From positions 248,001 to 312,000 of the forward strand of contig JOEL01000012.1 of assembly GCA_000720995.1 (NCBI GenBank): 64,000 bases of DNA. Reading direction: 5' to 3'. Of the stretch, positions 25,936-34,666 are shown one piece after another. The position numbers were made by a program, and so were the translations under genes. The notes beneath the pieces are model-generated. The model did not search any database and was not told the DNA's origin. It saw only the letters and a program-made list of their open reading frames with translations. Origin of the DNA: Streptomyces celluloflavus (GTDB taxonomy: Bacteria > Actinomycetota > Actinomycetes > Streptomycetales > Streptomycetaceae). Positions within the stretch are counted from its first letter, which is position 1; each line of letters begins with the position of its first letter.

Positions 25936-26781
25936 ATGCGCATCGAACTCGCCACCGAACCGGGCGATCCCCAACGACCGAACGAGGACTACGCATCGGT
26001 CGCCCTTCCGGCCTCCGGCCAGGGCGGAGTCCTGGTCCTGCTGGACGGTGTGACACCGCCGGAGGAGGCGTACGGCTGCGTCCACTCCGTACCGTGGTTC
26101 ACCGCGCGCCTGGGGGGCGCAATGCTCGAACTGTCCGGTTCATGGCGGGATATGACGCTCGCTGAGGTTCTCTCGGCGGCCATCTCCCGGACGGCCGATA
26201 TGCATCGATCGACCTGTGACCTTTCTCACGCCCGCACTCCGCAGGCGACCGTGGTCACCGCGCGTTGGTCCGCGGACACCGTCGAGTACCTCGTACTGTC
26301 CGATTCCGTGCTCCTGCTGGAGCGGCCGGACGGCACCGTGCGGCCGGTGCAGGACCCCCGGCTGGACGAACTGCCGCCCGCGGTCCGCGCCCGGGGCGCC
26401 GCCGTCCGGGCGCTGCCCCGCGGCTCCGCCGAACGCGCCGCCGCGGGCCGGGCGTACGGCCGCGCGGTCGAGGCGCTGCGCAACGCCGAGGGCGGCTTCT
26501 TCACCGCGGCCGCCGATCCGTCCGTGGCCGCCCGCGCGGTCACCGGCCGCGTCCCGCGCGGCGAGGTCCGCTCGCTGACCGCCCTCAGCGACGGGGCGGG
26601 CCGCTGGGTCGAGGTGTTCCGCGAGGGCTCCTGGGCGGACTGCGCGGCCCTGGTGGCGAAGCAGGGGCCGCAGGCGCTGATCGACCAGGTCCGGGCGGCC
26701 GAGGCGGCGGACCCGGACGGTGCCGCGTACCCGCGCGGCAAGGCGCGGGACGATGCCGCGGTGGTCTTCGTGGCGCCGTGA
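25936..26781 (+). CDS. PP2C-like serine/threonine phosphatase family protein
   Basis: Encodes 281 aa from the ATG at 25936. PP2C metal-site motifs are recognisable: RPNEDYASV near residue 15, LVLLDGVTPP near 40, ALSDGAGRW near 215 and ARDDAAVVFVAP at the C-terminus, so the Asp ligands look complete. The protein is cytosolic, with no membrane or sensor domain. It is divergent from the conservon, which makes a role in the same signalling circuit possible but unproven. Confidence 0.78.
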   Translation: MRIELATEPGDPQRPNEDYASVALPASGQGGVLVLLDGVTPPEEAYGCVHSVPWFTARLGGAMLELSGSWRDMTLAEVLSAAISRTADMHRSTCDLSHARTPQATVVTARWSADTVEYLVLSDSVLLLERPDGTVRPVQDPRLDELPPAVRARGAAVRALPRGSAERAAAGRAYGRAVEALRNAEGGFFTAAADPSVAARAVTGRVPRGEVRSLTALSDGAGRWVEVFREGSWADCAALVAKQGPQALIDQVRAAEAADPDGAAYPRGKARDDAAVVFVAP

Positions 26782-26910
26782 CCGCGACGCCCGTCCGCGG
26801 CCGGGGGCTGACGACTGCCAGGGCCTCGGCCTCGGTGCGGGGCCCGCTGGGCGACCGGCGGACGGGCCGGGGATGCGGGGGACGGCGGTGTACGCGCCCT
26901 CAGCCGTCCC

Positions 26911-27429
26911 TCAGCAGCACTCCCCCTCCTGCTCGGCGTTGAGCCGGTGCAGCAGGCGGGCCAGGTCGGCGACCTCGGTCCGGTCCCAGGCGGCGAGGCG
27001 GCGGGCGTACTGGGCGCGGCGTCCTTCGCGGACCCGGGAGAAGCGCTCCCGGCCCTCGTCGGTGATGCGCACCAGGACCGCCCGGCCATCGGCCGGATCC
27101 GGTTCGCGGGCGACCAGCCCGAGGTCCTCCAGGGCGTGCAGCTGACGGCTCATCGTGGCCTTGCCGACGCCGAAGAAGCCGGCCAGGTCCGTGGCGCGCT
27201 GCGCGCCGATGTCGGCCAGCCGGACGAGGAGACCGTAGGCGGCCGGTTCCAGATCGGGGTGGACCTCGCGCGCCATCTCACCGGACGAGGCGCGGGCGCG
27301 GCGCAGGAACACCGCCAACTCGCGTTCCAGGGACAGGAATACGTGATCCACGTGGTCCGCGTGCGGCGCGTGGTCCGCGCTCCCCGGCCCGCCGTCCGCC
27401 GCCGTACCGTCGGCTCCGGTGTTGTGCAC
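26911..27429 (-). CDS. MarR-family transcriptional regulator
   Basis: Encodes 172 aa from a GTG at 27429. The winged-helix core reads QRATDLAGFFGVGKATMSRQLHALEDLGLV followed by the wing REPDPADGRAVLVRITDEG, typical of MarR. The N-terminal ~25 residues are a His/Asp-rich tail and the protein ends EGECC. It is divergent from the secreted lysozyme gene and could regulate it. The ligand is unknown. Confidence 0.9.
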   Translation of the reverse strand: MHNTGADGTAADGGPGSADHAPHADHVDHVFLSLERELAVFLRRARASSGEMAREVHPDLEPAAYGLLVRLADIGAQRATDLAGFFGVGKATMSRQLHALEDLGLVAREPDPADGRAVLVRITDEGRERFSRVREGRRAQYARRLAAWDRTEVADLARLLHRLNAEQEGECC

Positions 27430-27557
27430 GTCAGCGACCTCTCCCGCTTTCCCGAGAATGAAAATTTCTTGCCGCCGCGACAGAAACCGCAGCTTGGCCA
27501 GTATTTCGCAGGATTAGACCAACGACAGCCCCGCGACCCTCTTTTGTCACGCCGGTC

Positions 27558-27602
27558 TACGCGCGTATCGTCATTTCTGGCATGACCACACCAAACGCCA
27601 GA
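27558..27602. promoter_or_regulatory. Palindromes upstream of the lysozyme gene
   Basis: A perfect 10-bp palindrome TACGCGCGTA (27558-27567) is followed by the inverted repeat TCTGGC-N15-GCCAGA (27576-27602) in the MarR/lysozyme divergent region. Either could be an operator, for instance for the adjacent MarR protein. Confidence 0.35.
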
Positions 27603-27713
27603 GGCTCCACCAGGTGCCCCACGCACCGCACCGCCGCATCCTCGCGCCGGTGAACCCCTGCCGTCAGCCCCGTCCCCCCTCAGGTCAGCTCACCGAGCTC
27701 TTCGGAGGCACGC

Positions 27714-28577
27714 ATGCCCGCGTCCAGATCCGGCTCCCCCCACCGCCCCGCGCGCTCCCTCGCGACCGCGGCCGGCATCCTCCTCGCGACCCTCTCCCTC
27801 CTCCTCGGCCTGCCCGGTGCCGCCGGGGCCGCCGCCGCGTCCGCGCGGCACGCGCCGGAGCCCACCCACCCCGGCCAGGACTGGGCCGGTTCCCAGATCG
27901 CCGCGCACGAGGGCACCGCCCCGGGCGCCCCGCCGACGGCCGCGCTCACCGCCTCCGTCGAGGGCGTGGACGTCAGCGGCCACCAGGGCAACGTCGACTG
28001 GCAGTCGCTCTGGAACAGCGGGGTCCGCTTCGCCTACGTCAAGGCGACCGAGTCCACCAGCTACACCAACCCGTACTTCGCGCAGCAGTACAACGGCTCG
28101 TACAACGTCGGGATGATCCGCGGCGCGTACCACTTCGCCACGCCGGACACCTCCAGCGGCGCCGCGCAGGCCACCTATTTCGTCAATCACGGCGGCGGCT
28201 GGTCCAGGGACGGCAAGACGCTGCCCGGCGCGCTCGACATGGAGTACAACCCCTACGGCGCGACCTGCTACGGCCTGAGCGCGACCGGGCTGGTCAACTG
28301 GATGAAGGACTGGTTCGCCACCTACCGGGCGCGCACCGGCCGGGACGCCGTCCTCTACACCTCCACCAGCTGGTGGTCTCAGTGCACCGGCAACTACACC
28401 GGGTTCGGCAGCGTCAATCCGCTGTGGGTGCCGCGCTACGGCTCCTCGGTCGGCGAACTCCCGGCCGGCTGGGGCTTCCACACCATCTGGCAGTACACCT
28501 CCACCGGCCCCGCCGTCGGTGACCACAACCTCTTCAACGGCGCACAGGACCGCCTCCAGGCCCTCGCCAACGGCTGA
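27714..28577 (+). CDS. Secreted GH25 lysozyme (N-acetylmuramidase)
   Basis: Encodes 287 aa with GGAGG 5 nt before the ATG. A signal peptide (LATAAGILLATLSLLLGLPGA) ends in an AxA-rich site near 40, followed by a ~45-residue Ala/Pro linker. The GH25 barrel carries GVDVSGHQGNVDW (first Asp), FAYVKATE, RGAYHFA and the catalytic pair region ALDMEYNP, with WQYTSTG near the C-terminus. It cuts the beta-1,4 bond between MurNAc and GlcNAc in peptidoglycan. There is no separate wall-binding domain. Confidence 0.94.
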   Translation: MPASRSGSPHRPARSLATAAGILLATLSLLLGLPGAAGAAAASARHAPEPTHPGQDWAGSQIAAHEGTAPGAPPTAALTASVEGVDVSGHQGNVDWQSLWNSGVRFAYVKATESTSYTNPYFAQQYNGSYNVGMIRGAYHFATPDTSSGAAQATYFVNHGGGWSRDGKTLPGALDMEYNPYGATCYGLSATGLVNWMKDWFATYRARTGRDAVLYTSTSWWSQCTGNYTGFGSVNPLWVPRYGSSVGELPAGWGFHTIWQYTSTGPAVGDHNLFNGAQDRLQALANG

Positions 28578-28636
28578 CGGAGCCCGGCCGGGGTCCGCGA
28601 CCGATGCGGCCGCACCCGCGCGGCCGGACGCACGGC

Positions 28637-28673
28637 GGCGCCCCGCCCGCACGAGGTGTGCGGACGGGGCGCC
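28637..28673. terminator. Convergent terminator between lysozyme and lon
   Basis: Arms GGCGCCCCGCCCGCAC / GTGCGGACGGGGCGCC pair over 16 bp with one C-A mismatch and a 5-nt loop. It lies between two convergent stop codons and can serve both strands. Confidence 0.75.
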
Positions 28674-28695
28674 TGCCCGGTCCCGGCCGCGTCCG

Positions 28696-31155
28696 TCACG
28701 CCGCGACCGGAACCTCCGGCGCCGCGCCGGCCGCTGTCACGGCCGGTGTCAGCGCCAGCTCCAGGACCTGGCGGACGTCCGCGACCGGGTGCACCCGGAG
28801 CGCCTCCAGGATCTCGGCCGGCACCTCGTCCAGATCGGGTTCGTTGCGCTGCGGGATGATCACGGTGGTGATACCGGCCCGGTGCGCCGCGAGCAGCTTC
28901 TGCTTGACGCCGCCGATCGGCAGCACCCGCCCGGTCAGCGAGATCTCACCGGTCATCGCCACGTCCGGCCGGACCTGCCGGCCCGACAGCAGCGAGGCCA
29001 GGGCGGTGGTCATCGTCACGCCCGCGCTCGGCCCGTCCTTGGGGACCGCACCGGCCGGTACGTGCAGATGCACCCCGCGCTCCTTCAGATCGGCCACCGG
29101 CAGCTCCAGCTCCGCGCCGTGCGAGCGCAGGAACGACAGCGCGATGTGCGCGGACTCCTTCATCACGTCGCCCAGCTGTCCGGTCAGCTGGAGGCCGGAC
29201 GCACCGGTCTCCGCGTCCGCGAGCGACGCCTCGACGTACAGCACGTCGCCACCGGCACCGGTGACCGCGAGACCGGTCACCACCCCGGGCACCGCGGTCC
29301 GCCGCCCGGCCGGGTCCTGCGCCGACTCGGGGGTGTGGTGCGGGCGCCCGACCAGCGGGCGCAGCTCTTCGCCGCCGATGGTGAACGGCAGCTCCCGCTC
29401 GCCGAGTTCGTGCTGCGCGGTGACCTTGCGCAGCAGCCGGGCGACGGCCCGCTCCAGATTCCGTACGCCCGCCTCGCGGGTGTACTCACCGGCCAGCTTG
29501 CGCAGCGCCTCGTCGGTGACGGTCACCTCACCGGGTTCCAGACCGGCCCGCTCCAGTTGGCGGGGCAGCAGGTGGTCCCGGGCGATGACGACCTTCTCGT
29601 CCTCGGTGTAGCCGTCGAGCCGCACCAGCTCCATACGGTCCAGCAGCGGTTCCGGGATGGCTTCGAGGACGTTGGCGGTGGCCAGGAAGACCACATCGCT
29701 CAGGTCCAGTTCGACCTCCAGATAGTGGTCCCGGAAGGTGTGGTTCTGCGCCGGGTCGAGGACTTCCAGCAGCGCCGCGGCCGGGTCGCCCCGGAAGTCG
29801 GAGCCCACCTTGTCGATCTCGTCGAGCAGCACCACCGGGTTCATCGATCCGGCCTCCTTGATGGCCCGCACGATCCGGCCGGGCAGCGCGCCGACGTAGG
29901 TGCGCCGGTGGCCGCGGATCTCCGCCTCGTCCCGGACGCCGCCGAGTGCGACCCGGACGAACGAGCGCCCCATGGCGCGTGCGACGGACTCGCCGAGCGA
30001 GGTCTTTCCGACGCCCGGCGGCCCGACGAGCGCCAGCACGGCGCCGCCCGCCCGCCGTCCGCCGCCCTTGGCACCGCCGTCGCCCGCCGCCGCGGACGGC
30101 CCGCCGACCAGTCCGAGCCCCCGGTCCGCCCGGCGCTTGCGGACGGCCAGGTATTCGGTGATCCGCTCCTTGACGTCCTCCAGGCCCGCGTGGTCCGCGT
30201 CCAGGACCCGGCGGGCACCGGCGATGTCGTACGCGTCCTCGGTCCGCTCGTGCCACGGCAGCTCCAGGACGGTGTCCAGCCAGGTCCTGATCCACGAGCC
30301 CTCGGGGCTCTGGTCGCTGGACCGCTCCAGCTTGTCGACCTCCTTGAGGGCGGCCTTGCGGACGTCCTCGGGGAGGTCGGCGGCCTCGACCCGGGCGCGG
30401 TAGTCGCCGCCCTCGTCCTCCGGGTCGCCGTTGAGCTCGGCCAGCTCCCTGCGGACCGCCTCCAGCTGGCGGCGGAGCAGGAATTCCCGCTGCTGCTTGT
30501 CGACGCCCTCCTGGACGTCCTTGGCGATGGATTCGGCGACGTCCTGCTCGGCGAGGTGTTCGCGCAGCATGTCGGTGGCGGACTTCAGCCGGTCGACCGG
30601 GTCGACGGTCTCCAGCAGCCGGAGCTTCTGATCGGTGGTCAGGAACGGCGAGTACCCGGAGTTGTCGGCGAGCGCCGAGACGTCCTCGATCTGCTGCACC
30701 CGGTCCACGACCTGCCAGGCGCCGCGCTTGCGCAGCCAGCTGGTGGTCAGCGCCTTGTACTCGGTGACGAGCTCGCCGACCGATCCCGGCAGCCGGTCGG
30801 GCACCGGTTCCTCGACGGTGGTGCCCGCCACCCAGAGCGCGGCACCGGGCCCGGTCGTACCGGAGCCGATCCGCACCCGCCCCAGGCCCCGGATCAGCGC
30901 CCCGGGATCGCCGTCGGACAGCCGCCCGACCTGCTCGACCCGCCCGAGCGTGCCGATGCCCGCGTAGGTGCCGTCGACCCGGGGCACAAGCAGCACCTCC
31001 GGCTTGTTACCCCCGGAGGCGGCCGCCTGCGCGGCCTCCACCGCGGCCCGTACCTCCGCGTCGGACAGGTCCAGCGGCACCACCATGCCGGGCAGGACGA
31101 CCTCGTCATCGAGGGGCAGCACGGGCAGTGTGAGCGAGGTGGACGTCGAAGCCAT
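28696..31155 (-). CDS. lon: ATP-dependent protease Lon
   Basis: Encodes 819 aa from the ATG at 31155 (GGGGAG upstream), the usual LonA length. The N-terminal LON substrate-binding domain starts LPVLPLDDEVVLPGMVVPL. The AAA+ module has Walker A GPPGVGKTS, Walker B VVLLDEIDK and the sensor region FLATANVLEAIPEPLLDRME. The protease domain carries the catalytic Ser in KDGPSAGVTM and Lys in GGVKQKLLAA. A Gly-rich insert (~GDGGAKGGGRR) lies just before the AAA+ core. It degrades misfolded and regulatory proteins; the upstream HAIR element indicates heat-shock control by HspR. Confidence 0.97.
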   Translation of the reverse strand: MASTSTSLTLPVLPLDDEVVLPGMVVPLDLSDAEVRAAVEAAQAAASGGNKPEVLLVPRVDGTYAGIGTLGRVEQVGRLSDGDPGALIRGLGRVRIGSGTTGPGAALWVAGTTVEEPVPDRLPGSVGELVTEYKALTTSWLRKRGAWQVVDRVQQIEDVSALADNSGYSPFLTTDQKLRLLETVDPVDRLKSATDMLREHLAEQDVAESIAKDVQEGVDKQQREFLLRRQLEAVRRELAELNGDPEDEGGDYRARVEAADLPEDVRKAALKEVDKLERSSDQSPEGSWIRTWLDTVLELPWHERTEDAYDIAGARRVLDADHAGLEDVKERITEYLAVRKRRADRGLGLVGGPSAAAGDGGAKGGGRRAGGAVLALVGPPGVGKTSLGESVARAMGRSFVRVALGGVRDEAEIRGHRRTYVGALPGRIVRAIKEAGSMNPVVLLDEIDKVGSDFRGDPAAALLEVLDPAQNHTFRDHYLEVELDLSDVVFLATANVLEAIPEPLLDRMELVRLDGYTEDEKVVIARDHLLPRQLERAGLEPGEVTVTDEALRKLAGEYTREAGVRNLERAVARLLRKVTAQHELGERELPFTIGGEELRPLVGRPHHTPESAQDPAGRRTAVPGVVTGLAVTGAGGDVLYVEASLADAETGASGLQLTGQLGDVMKESAHIALSFLRSHGAELELPVADLKERGVHLHVPAGAVPKDGPSAGVTMTTALASLLSGRQVRPDVAMTGEISLTGRVLPIGGVKQKLLAAHRAGITTVIIPQRNEPDLDEVPAEILEALRVHPVADVRQVLELALTPAVTAAGAAPEVPVAA

Positions 31156-31176
31156 GATCTCCCCTTCGGCAAGCAA

Positions 31177-31197
31177 GTTGAGCTGTACTCACTCAAT
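31177..31197. promoter_or_regulatory. HAIR-like HspR operator upstream of lon
   Basis: GTTGAGC-N7-ACTCAAT matches 11 of 14 positions of the HAIR consensus CTTGAGT-N7-ACTCAAG bound by the repressor HspR. It lies 22-42 bp upstream of the lon start. HspR control of lon is established in Streptomyces lividans, which supports the call. Confidence 0.82.
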
Positions 31198-31258
31198 GCG
31201 GAGGGAGGGGTGGATGTTCCCCGGAGTGTGTTCGCTGTGAGCGATCGGCGGGGCGGGC

Positions 31259-31480
31259 CGGATTGATGGATTGATGGACCGGTGGATCGAGGGACCGGCG
31301 TATCGAGGGACCGGCGGGCCGAGGGGGTGGCGGGCCGGTGGATCGCGGAGGTGGGGGGAGGGCGGCGGGGGCTGTGGCCGGTTGGCTCGCTGTGGCCGGT
31401 AGCTGGTCGTGGCCGGTTGGCTCGCCGTGGCCGGTTGGGTCGGTCGCTGCGACCGGTGGCTCGTCGTGGCCGGTGGGCGT
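31259..31480. repeat. Degenerate short tandem repeats
   Basis: Two neighbouring blocks of imperfect repeats: GGATTGATGGATTGATGG plus TATCGAGGGACCGGCG-like units (31259-31340), then about five ~18-bp units around TGGCCGGTTGGCTCG (31373-31480). The spacing is irregular and there are no unique spacers, so it is not a CRISPR array. It lies upstream of lon, beyond the HAIR site. Confidence 0.65.
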
Positions 31481-31622
31481 CATCTGACGGTCACTGAGGT
31501 CCGGCTGTGCGCGAACCGGCGTTCACCACGACGGCGAAGAAGGCCGATGGGGCCGGTGAGGTGGCGGGAGCCGGACCGGCGGCGGGGCGGTACGGCCGCC
31601 GGTCGTGGCCGTACCGGGCCCG

Positions 31623-32468
31623 CTACCAGTGCGCCGGACGGTCGAGGGCCGACGGCAGCCGGGTGTTCAAGTCGCCCTTGGCCGCGTTGAGCTGGGCCTG
31701 CGTGAGGAAGATGCTGCCGGTGAGATCGGCACCGCTCAGGTCCGCACCGCGCAGATCGGCACCGATGAGGTCGGCCAGGCGCAGATCGGCGCCCGTGAGG
31801 TCGGCGCCGATCAGATAGGCGCCACGGAGATTGGCGCCCCGCAGATCGGCCTTCCGGAGCCGCGCCCCGATGAGATCGGCGCCCCGCCGGTTCTTCTTGC
31901 GGCCGCCGGTCCCGGCCCGGACGAGTTCGCTGGTGCGCAGCAGCAGGGTGTTGACCTCGCCGCGGTGGGCGGCCACGTCCAGTTCGGACAGTTCCCGGGC
32001 GCTGCCGCGGGTGAGGCGTTCGGTCCGCTCCAGGGCGCGGCGCAGCTCGTCGTGGACGGGGCGGGCCGGCGGCAGGTTCAGCGCCTCGGTCAGGTACCAC
32101 AGGAGTTCGTGGAGCTGCCGCATGACGGGGAACACCTCCGTCATCTGCCGGACGGTGCCCGGTGCCTGCCGCCAGTCCCGGCCGTCGAAGGTGACCTGGG
32201 AGACCTTCTGGCCCGCGCCGAAGCAGTCGAAGACGGTGCAGCCGGTGAAGCCGCGCCCGCGCAGGTCGGTGTGGATGCCGCAGCGGGAGTCCGTACGCAG
32301 ATGGGGGCAGGGCCGCCCGGCGTCCTTGTCGATCGCGAAGTCCGCCGAGGCCGCGAACGGCAGCACGACACAGCACAGTCCGAAGCAGCTGCCGCAGTCG
32401 GCGGTCAGATCGAGCCGCCGGCCGGGGTCGATGGCGTCGGGAATCGGGGGTTCGCGGTCCTCGGACAC
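31623..32468 (-). CDS. Cysteine-cluster (YkgJ-like) and pentapeptide-repeat fusion protein
   Basis: Encodes 281 aa from a GTG at 32468. The first ~100 residues hold a Cys-rich domain: [10 protein letters not shown], then CPHL, CGIH, GC and FDCFGAGQ, the CxxC...CC pattern of YkgJ-type putative metal or Fe-S binding proteins. A helical middle (~110-190) follows. The C-terminal ~75 residues are pentapeptide repeats ([23 protein letters not shown]), which fold as a right-handed quadrilateral helix. Pentapeptide proteins often mimic DNA or bind partners; here the repeats may tether the metal domain. Function unknown. Confidence 0.85.
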   Translation of the reverse strand: MSEDREPPIPDAIDPGRRLDLTADCGSCFGLCCVVLPFAASADFAIDKDAGRPCPHLRTDSRCGIHTDLRGRGFTGCTVFDCFGAGQKVSQVTFDGRDWRQAPGTVRQMTEVFPVMRQLHELLWYLTEALNLPPARPVHDELRRALERTERLTRGSARELSELDVAAHRGEVNTLLLRTSELVRAGTGGRKKNRRGADLIGARLRKADLRGANLRGAYLIGADLTGADLRLADLIGADLRGADLSGADLTGSIFLTQAQLNAAKGDLNTRLPSALDRPAHW

Positions 32469-32757
32469 GGTGCGTGCACTCCTGCGACGGGGAGGCGCCG
32501 CTGCTCAGCGCACTCGGAAGGGGCCGCCATTCTCCCAGGCGCGGCACTCGGCCCGGCCGTCCTTTTTCGCGCGGGGCGCCGACCGGCCCGCCCACTCCCC
32601 CGGCATTGTCGGTGGCCCCGCCCGTCATCCGGCCATGGGCATGATCGGAGAGTACGTACGGGTCACGGCCGCCGAGCCCCCACGGACGCAGCGCCGGTCC
32701 ACGACCGCAGCGCCCCGCAGCGCCGGTCCCCGGCTCCCGGCCGGCCGCCCCCGGACC

Positions 32758-33579
32758 TCAGCGCGGGCCGCTGCCGCGCAGGGCCGGATGGCCCAGATCG
32801 CCGAGGAGCGGTACGGCCGCGGTGCGCCGGTCGCGCCAGCGGCGCAGCAGCGGCCAGCTCACCACGCCGAGGGCGAGCGAGAGCAGATGGCCCCAGTTGG
32901 TCACCGGGTCGGCGTAGGCGAGCAGATCGGCGACGGCCACATACCCCACGCCGAGGACCAGCGGCCAGCGCAACCAGGCCGGGAGCAGCCCGGCGAGCGC
33001 CCCGGTGCAGGTCATCACGCCGAAGCTGATGCCGTAGTCGAGGCGCTCCAGGGAGCTGTCCGGCAGCCCGCCGGCGGCGACCGAGAAGCCCACGGTCAGT
33101 TCGGTGGCCACGGTGGCCAGCGCATGGCCGCCGAAGAAGACGGCGGCGGTGCGCAGCCCGCCGATACGCCGTTCGAGCGCCGTCAGGACGAAGACGAAGC
33201 CGAGGGCGTACGCGGAGGTGAGGCCGCCCGCTATCCACAGGGCGCTGGCGACGAGCACCAGCAGCGGGGCCTGGGCGAGATGGACGACGTCCGTGCTGGA
33301 GCCGCGGAGCAGCTCGGAGACGAGCGCGGGGTCGGCGTGGTCGGCGAAGAGGGTGGTCACCACGAGGAGGGCGGCGTAGCCGAAGGTGAAGGGGGTGCCG
33401 AGCGGGGTCGGCAGCAGCAGCCAGGGCCGCCACCGCCGGCGGGGGGCGCCCGCGGGCGGGTCCGCCGCCGGGCCGCCATCGCCGACGGGGGCGGCCGCCG
33501 CCACGCCGCGCTGCCGCGGAATCCCCGCCAGCCCGGCCGGCCGCACACCGCCGTCCGGTGCGGTGTCCGTCGTCCCCAT
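32758..33579 (-). CDS. Rhomboid-like integral membrane protein
   Basis: Encodes ~273 aa from the ATG at 33579 (in-frame starts further upstream are possible). A Pro/Ala-rich ~50-residue cytosolic tail precedes about six hydrophobic segments. The pattern PTPLGTPFTFGYAALLVVTTL, VFFGGHALATVATEL and NWGHLLSLALGVVSWPLL matches actinobacterial rhomboid-like proteins. The catalytic GxSG of active rhomboid proteases is not evident; the segments GGHALA and GVMTCTGALAG occupy the comparable places. It is therefore probably not a protease, or an untested variant. Confidence 0.75.
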   Translation of the reverse strand: MGTTDTAPDGGVRPAGLAGIPRQRGVAAAAPVGDGGPAADPPAGAPRRRWRPWLLLPTPLGTPFTFGYAALLVVTTLFADHADPALVSELLRGSSTDVVHLAQAPLLVLVASALWIAGGLTSAYALGFVFVLTALERRIGGLRTAAVFFGGHALATVATELTVGFSVAAGGLPDSSLERLDYGISFGVMTCTGALAGLLPAWLRWPLVLGVGYVAVADLLAYADPVTNWGHLLSLALGVVSWPLLRRWRDRRTAAVPLLGDLGHPALRGSGPR

Positions 33580-33857
33580 CCTGCTCACCACCCGAGGCCC
33601 CTTCCGTTCGATCCGCTCCGCCGGTTCAGCCGGTTCACCAGGTTTCACCGCTCCCACGGCCTCCGCCGCCGGCACCGTCCACGGCGTCTGGACAACGTGC
33701 GCGACCAGCCTGCGCGTTCAACCCATGAGCCAGCTGTGTGCGTGACGTTCGTCACATCGGACAACCTTCGTGGGGCGCGACCGGTTGGCGGCGGCCGCGG
33801 CCCGCGCCGCGGTCCAAACCGGTGGACCGGCGGACCGGGGGCGATCAAGATGGCCGC

Positions 33858-34589
33858 ATGGCTCCCGCGCTCCCCCAGCACTCCACGGCCGGCCTCCCGG
33901 AGGCGCCACGCACCCTCGACCGCCGGGAGGGCCCGTACGGCGAGGTGGCACTGCGGCAGCGGGACGGGGGCCCCGGCGCACCGCCGGTCTACGAGATCAT
34001 CGCCAACGGCTGCTTCCTGATGGACACCTCCGACGGCCGTTCCGAGCGGCTGCTGATCGACGCCGCGCTGGCCGAGCTGCCGGCCGCCCGGCCGCGGCCC
34101 GCCGTCCTGATCGGCGGTCTCGGCGTCGGCTTCTCACTGGCGCGGGCGGCCGCCGAACCGCGCTGGGGCCGGATCGCCGTCGTCGAACGGGAGGCCGCGG
34201 TCATCGACTGGCACCGCACGGGTCCGCTGTCGGCGGTCTCGGCGGCGGCGCTGGCCGATCCGCGCACCGAGATCCTGGCCACCGATCTCGTCGCGTACCT
34301 CCGTACCGGAGCGGACGGGGACACCTACGACGCACTCTGCCTGGACATCGACAACGGGCCCGACTGGACCGTCACCGACGGCAACGGCAGCCTCTACTCC
34401 CCCGCCGGCCTCGCCGCCTGCCGGGACCGACTGGCACCGGGCGGCGTGCTCGCCGTCTGGTCCGCTCAGCCGTCCCCCGGTTTCGAACAGGCCCTTCGAA
34501 ATGCCGGGTTCAGCGGGGTACGTACGAAAGAGATCCCGGTTGTCCGAGGCGTCCCCGACGTGGTGCATCTCGCGCGTAAGGGCGCGTAG
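33858..34589 (+). CDS. Spermidine synthase-like class I methyltransferase-fold protein
   Basis: Encodes 243 aa from the ATG at 33858. The spermine/spermidine-synthase pattern is seen in GEVALRQRDG, YEIIANGCFLMDTSDGRSERLL, the nucleotide-binding loop VLIGGLGVGFSLARA, and VVEREAAVIDWHR followed by YDALCLDIDNGPDW. The aminopropyl-transferase gatekeeper motif is not clear, so a polyamine substrate is not proven. It lies upstream of an OmpR-type two-component pair with a 77-bp gap. Likely cytosolic. Confidence 0.8.
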   Translation: MAPALPQHSTAGLPEAPRTLDRREGPYGEVALRQRDGGPGAPPVYEIIANGCFLMDTSDGRSERLLIDAALAELPAARPRPAVLIGGLGVGFSLARAAAEPRWGRIAVVEREAAVIDWHRTGPLSAVSAAALADPRTEILATDLVAYLRTGADGDTYDALCLDIDNGPDWTVTDGNGSLYSPAGLAACRDRLAPGGVLAVWSAQPSPGFEQALRNAGFSGVRTKEIPVVRGVPDVVHLARKGA

Positions 34590-34666
34590 CCGACGGTCAC
34601 ATCCTGCCCTTACGCTGCTGCCCAGCACTACGCGACCGGGCACACGGGGACATGCAGGGGCGGGCG

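Larger units (their letters stand above)
31156..31622. other. Intergenic region with lon operator and repeats
   Basis: 467 bp between lon and the pentapeptide-repeat gene, both on the minus strand. It holds the HAIR-like operator next to lon and a block of degenerate GGCCGGT-type repeats farther upstream, both listed separately. No gene is supported. Confidence 0.5.

Noticed and set aside
22185-25955. Kinase frame extended to 1256 codons
   Set aside because: The first ~160 codons run through the divergent promoter region with no family similarity; start placed at 25472.
27603-27713. c-di-AMP (ydaO-type) riboswitch upstream of the secreted lysozyme
   Set aside because: Looked for the conserved GGGGGACCCA-like and GGGGTGAA segments; they are absent.
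31259-31480. Possible CRISPR-like repeat array
   Set aside because: Repeats are imperfect, of irregular length and spacing, without unique spacers, and no cas genes are present.
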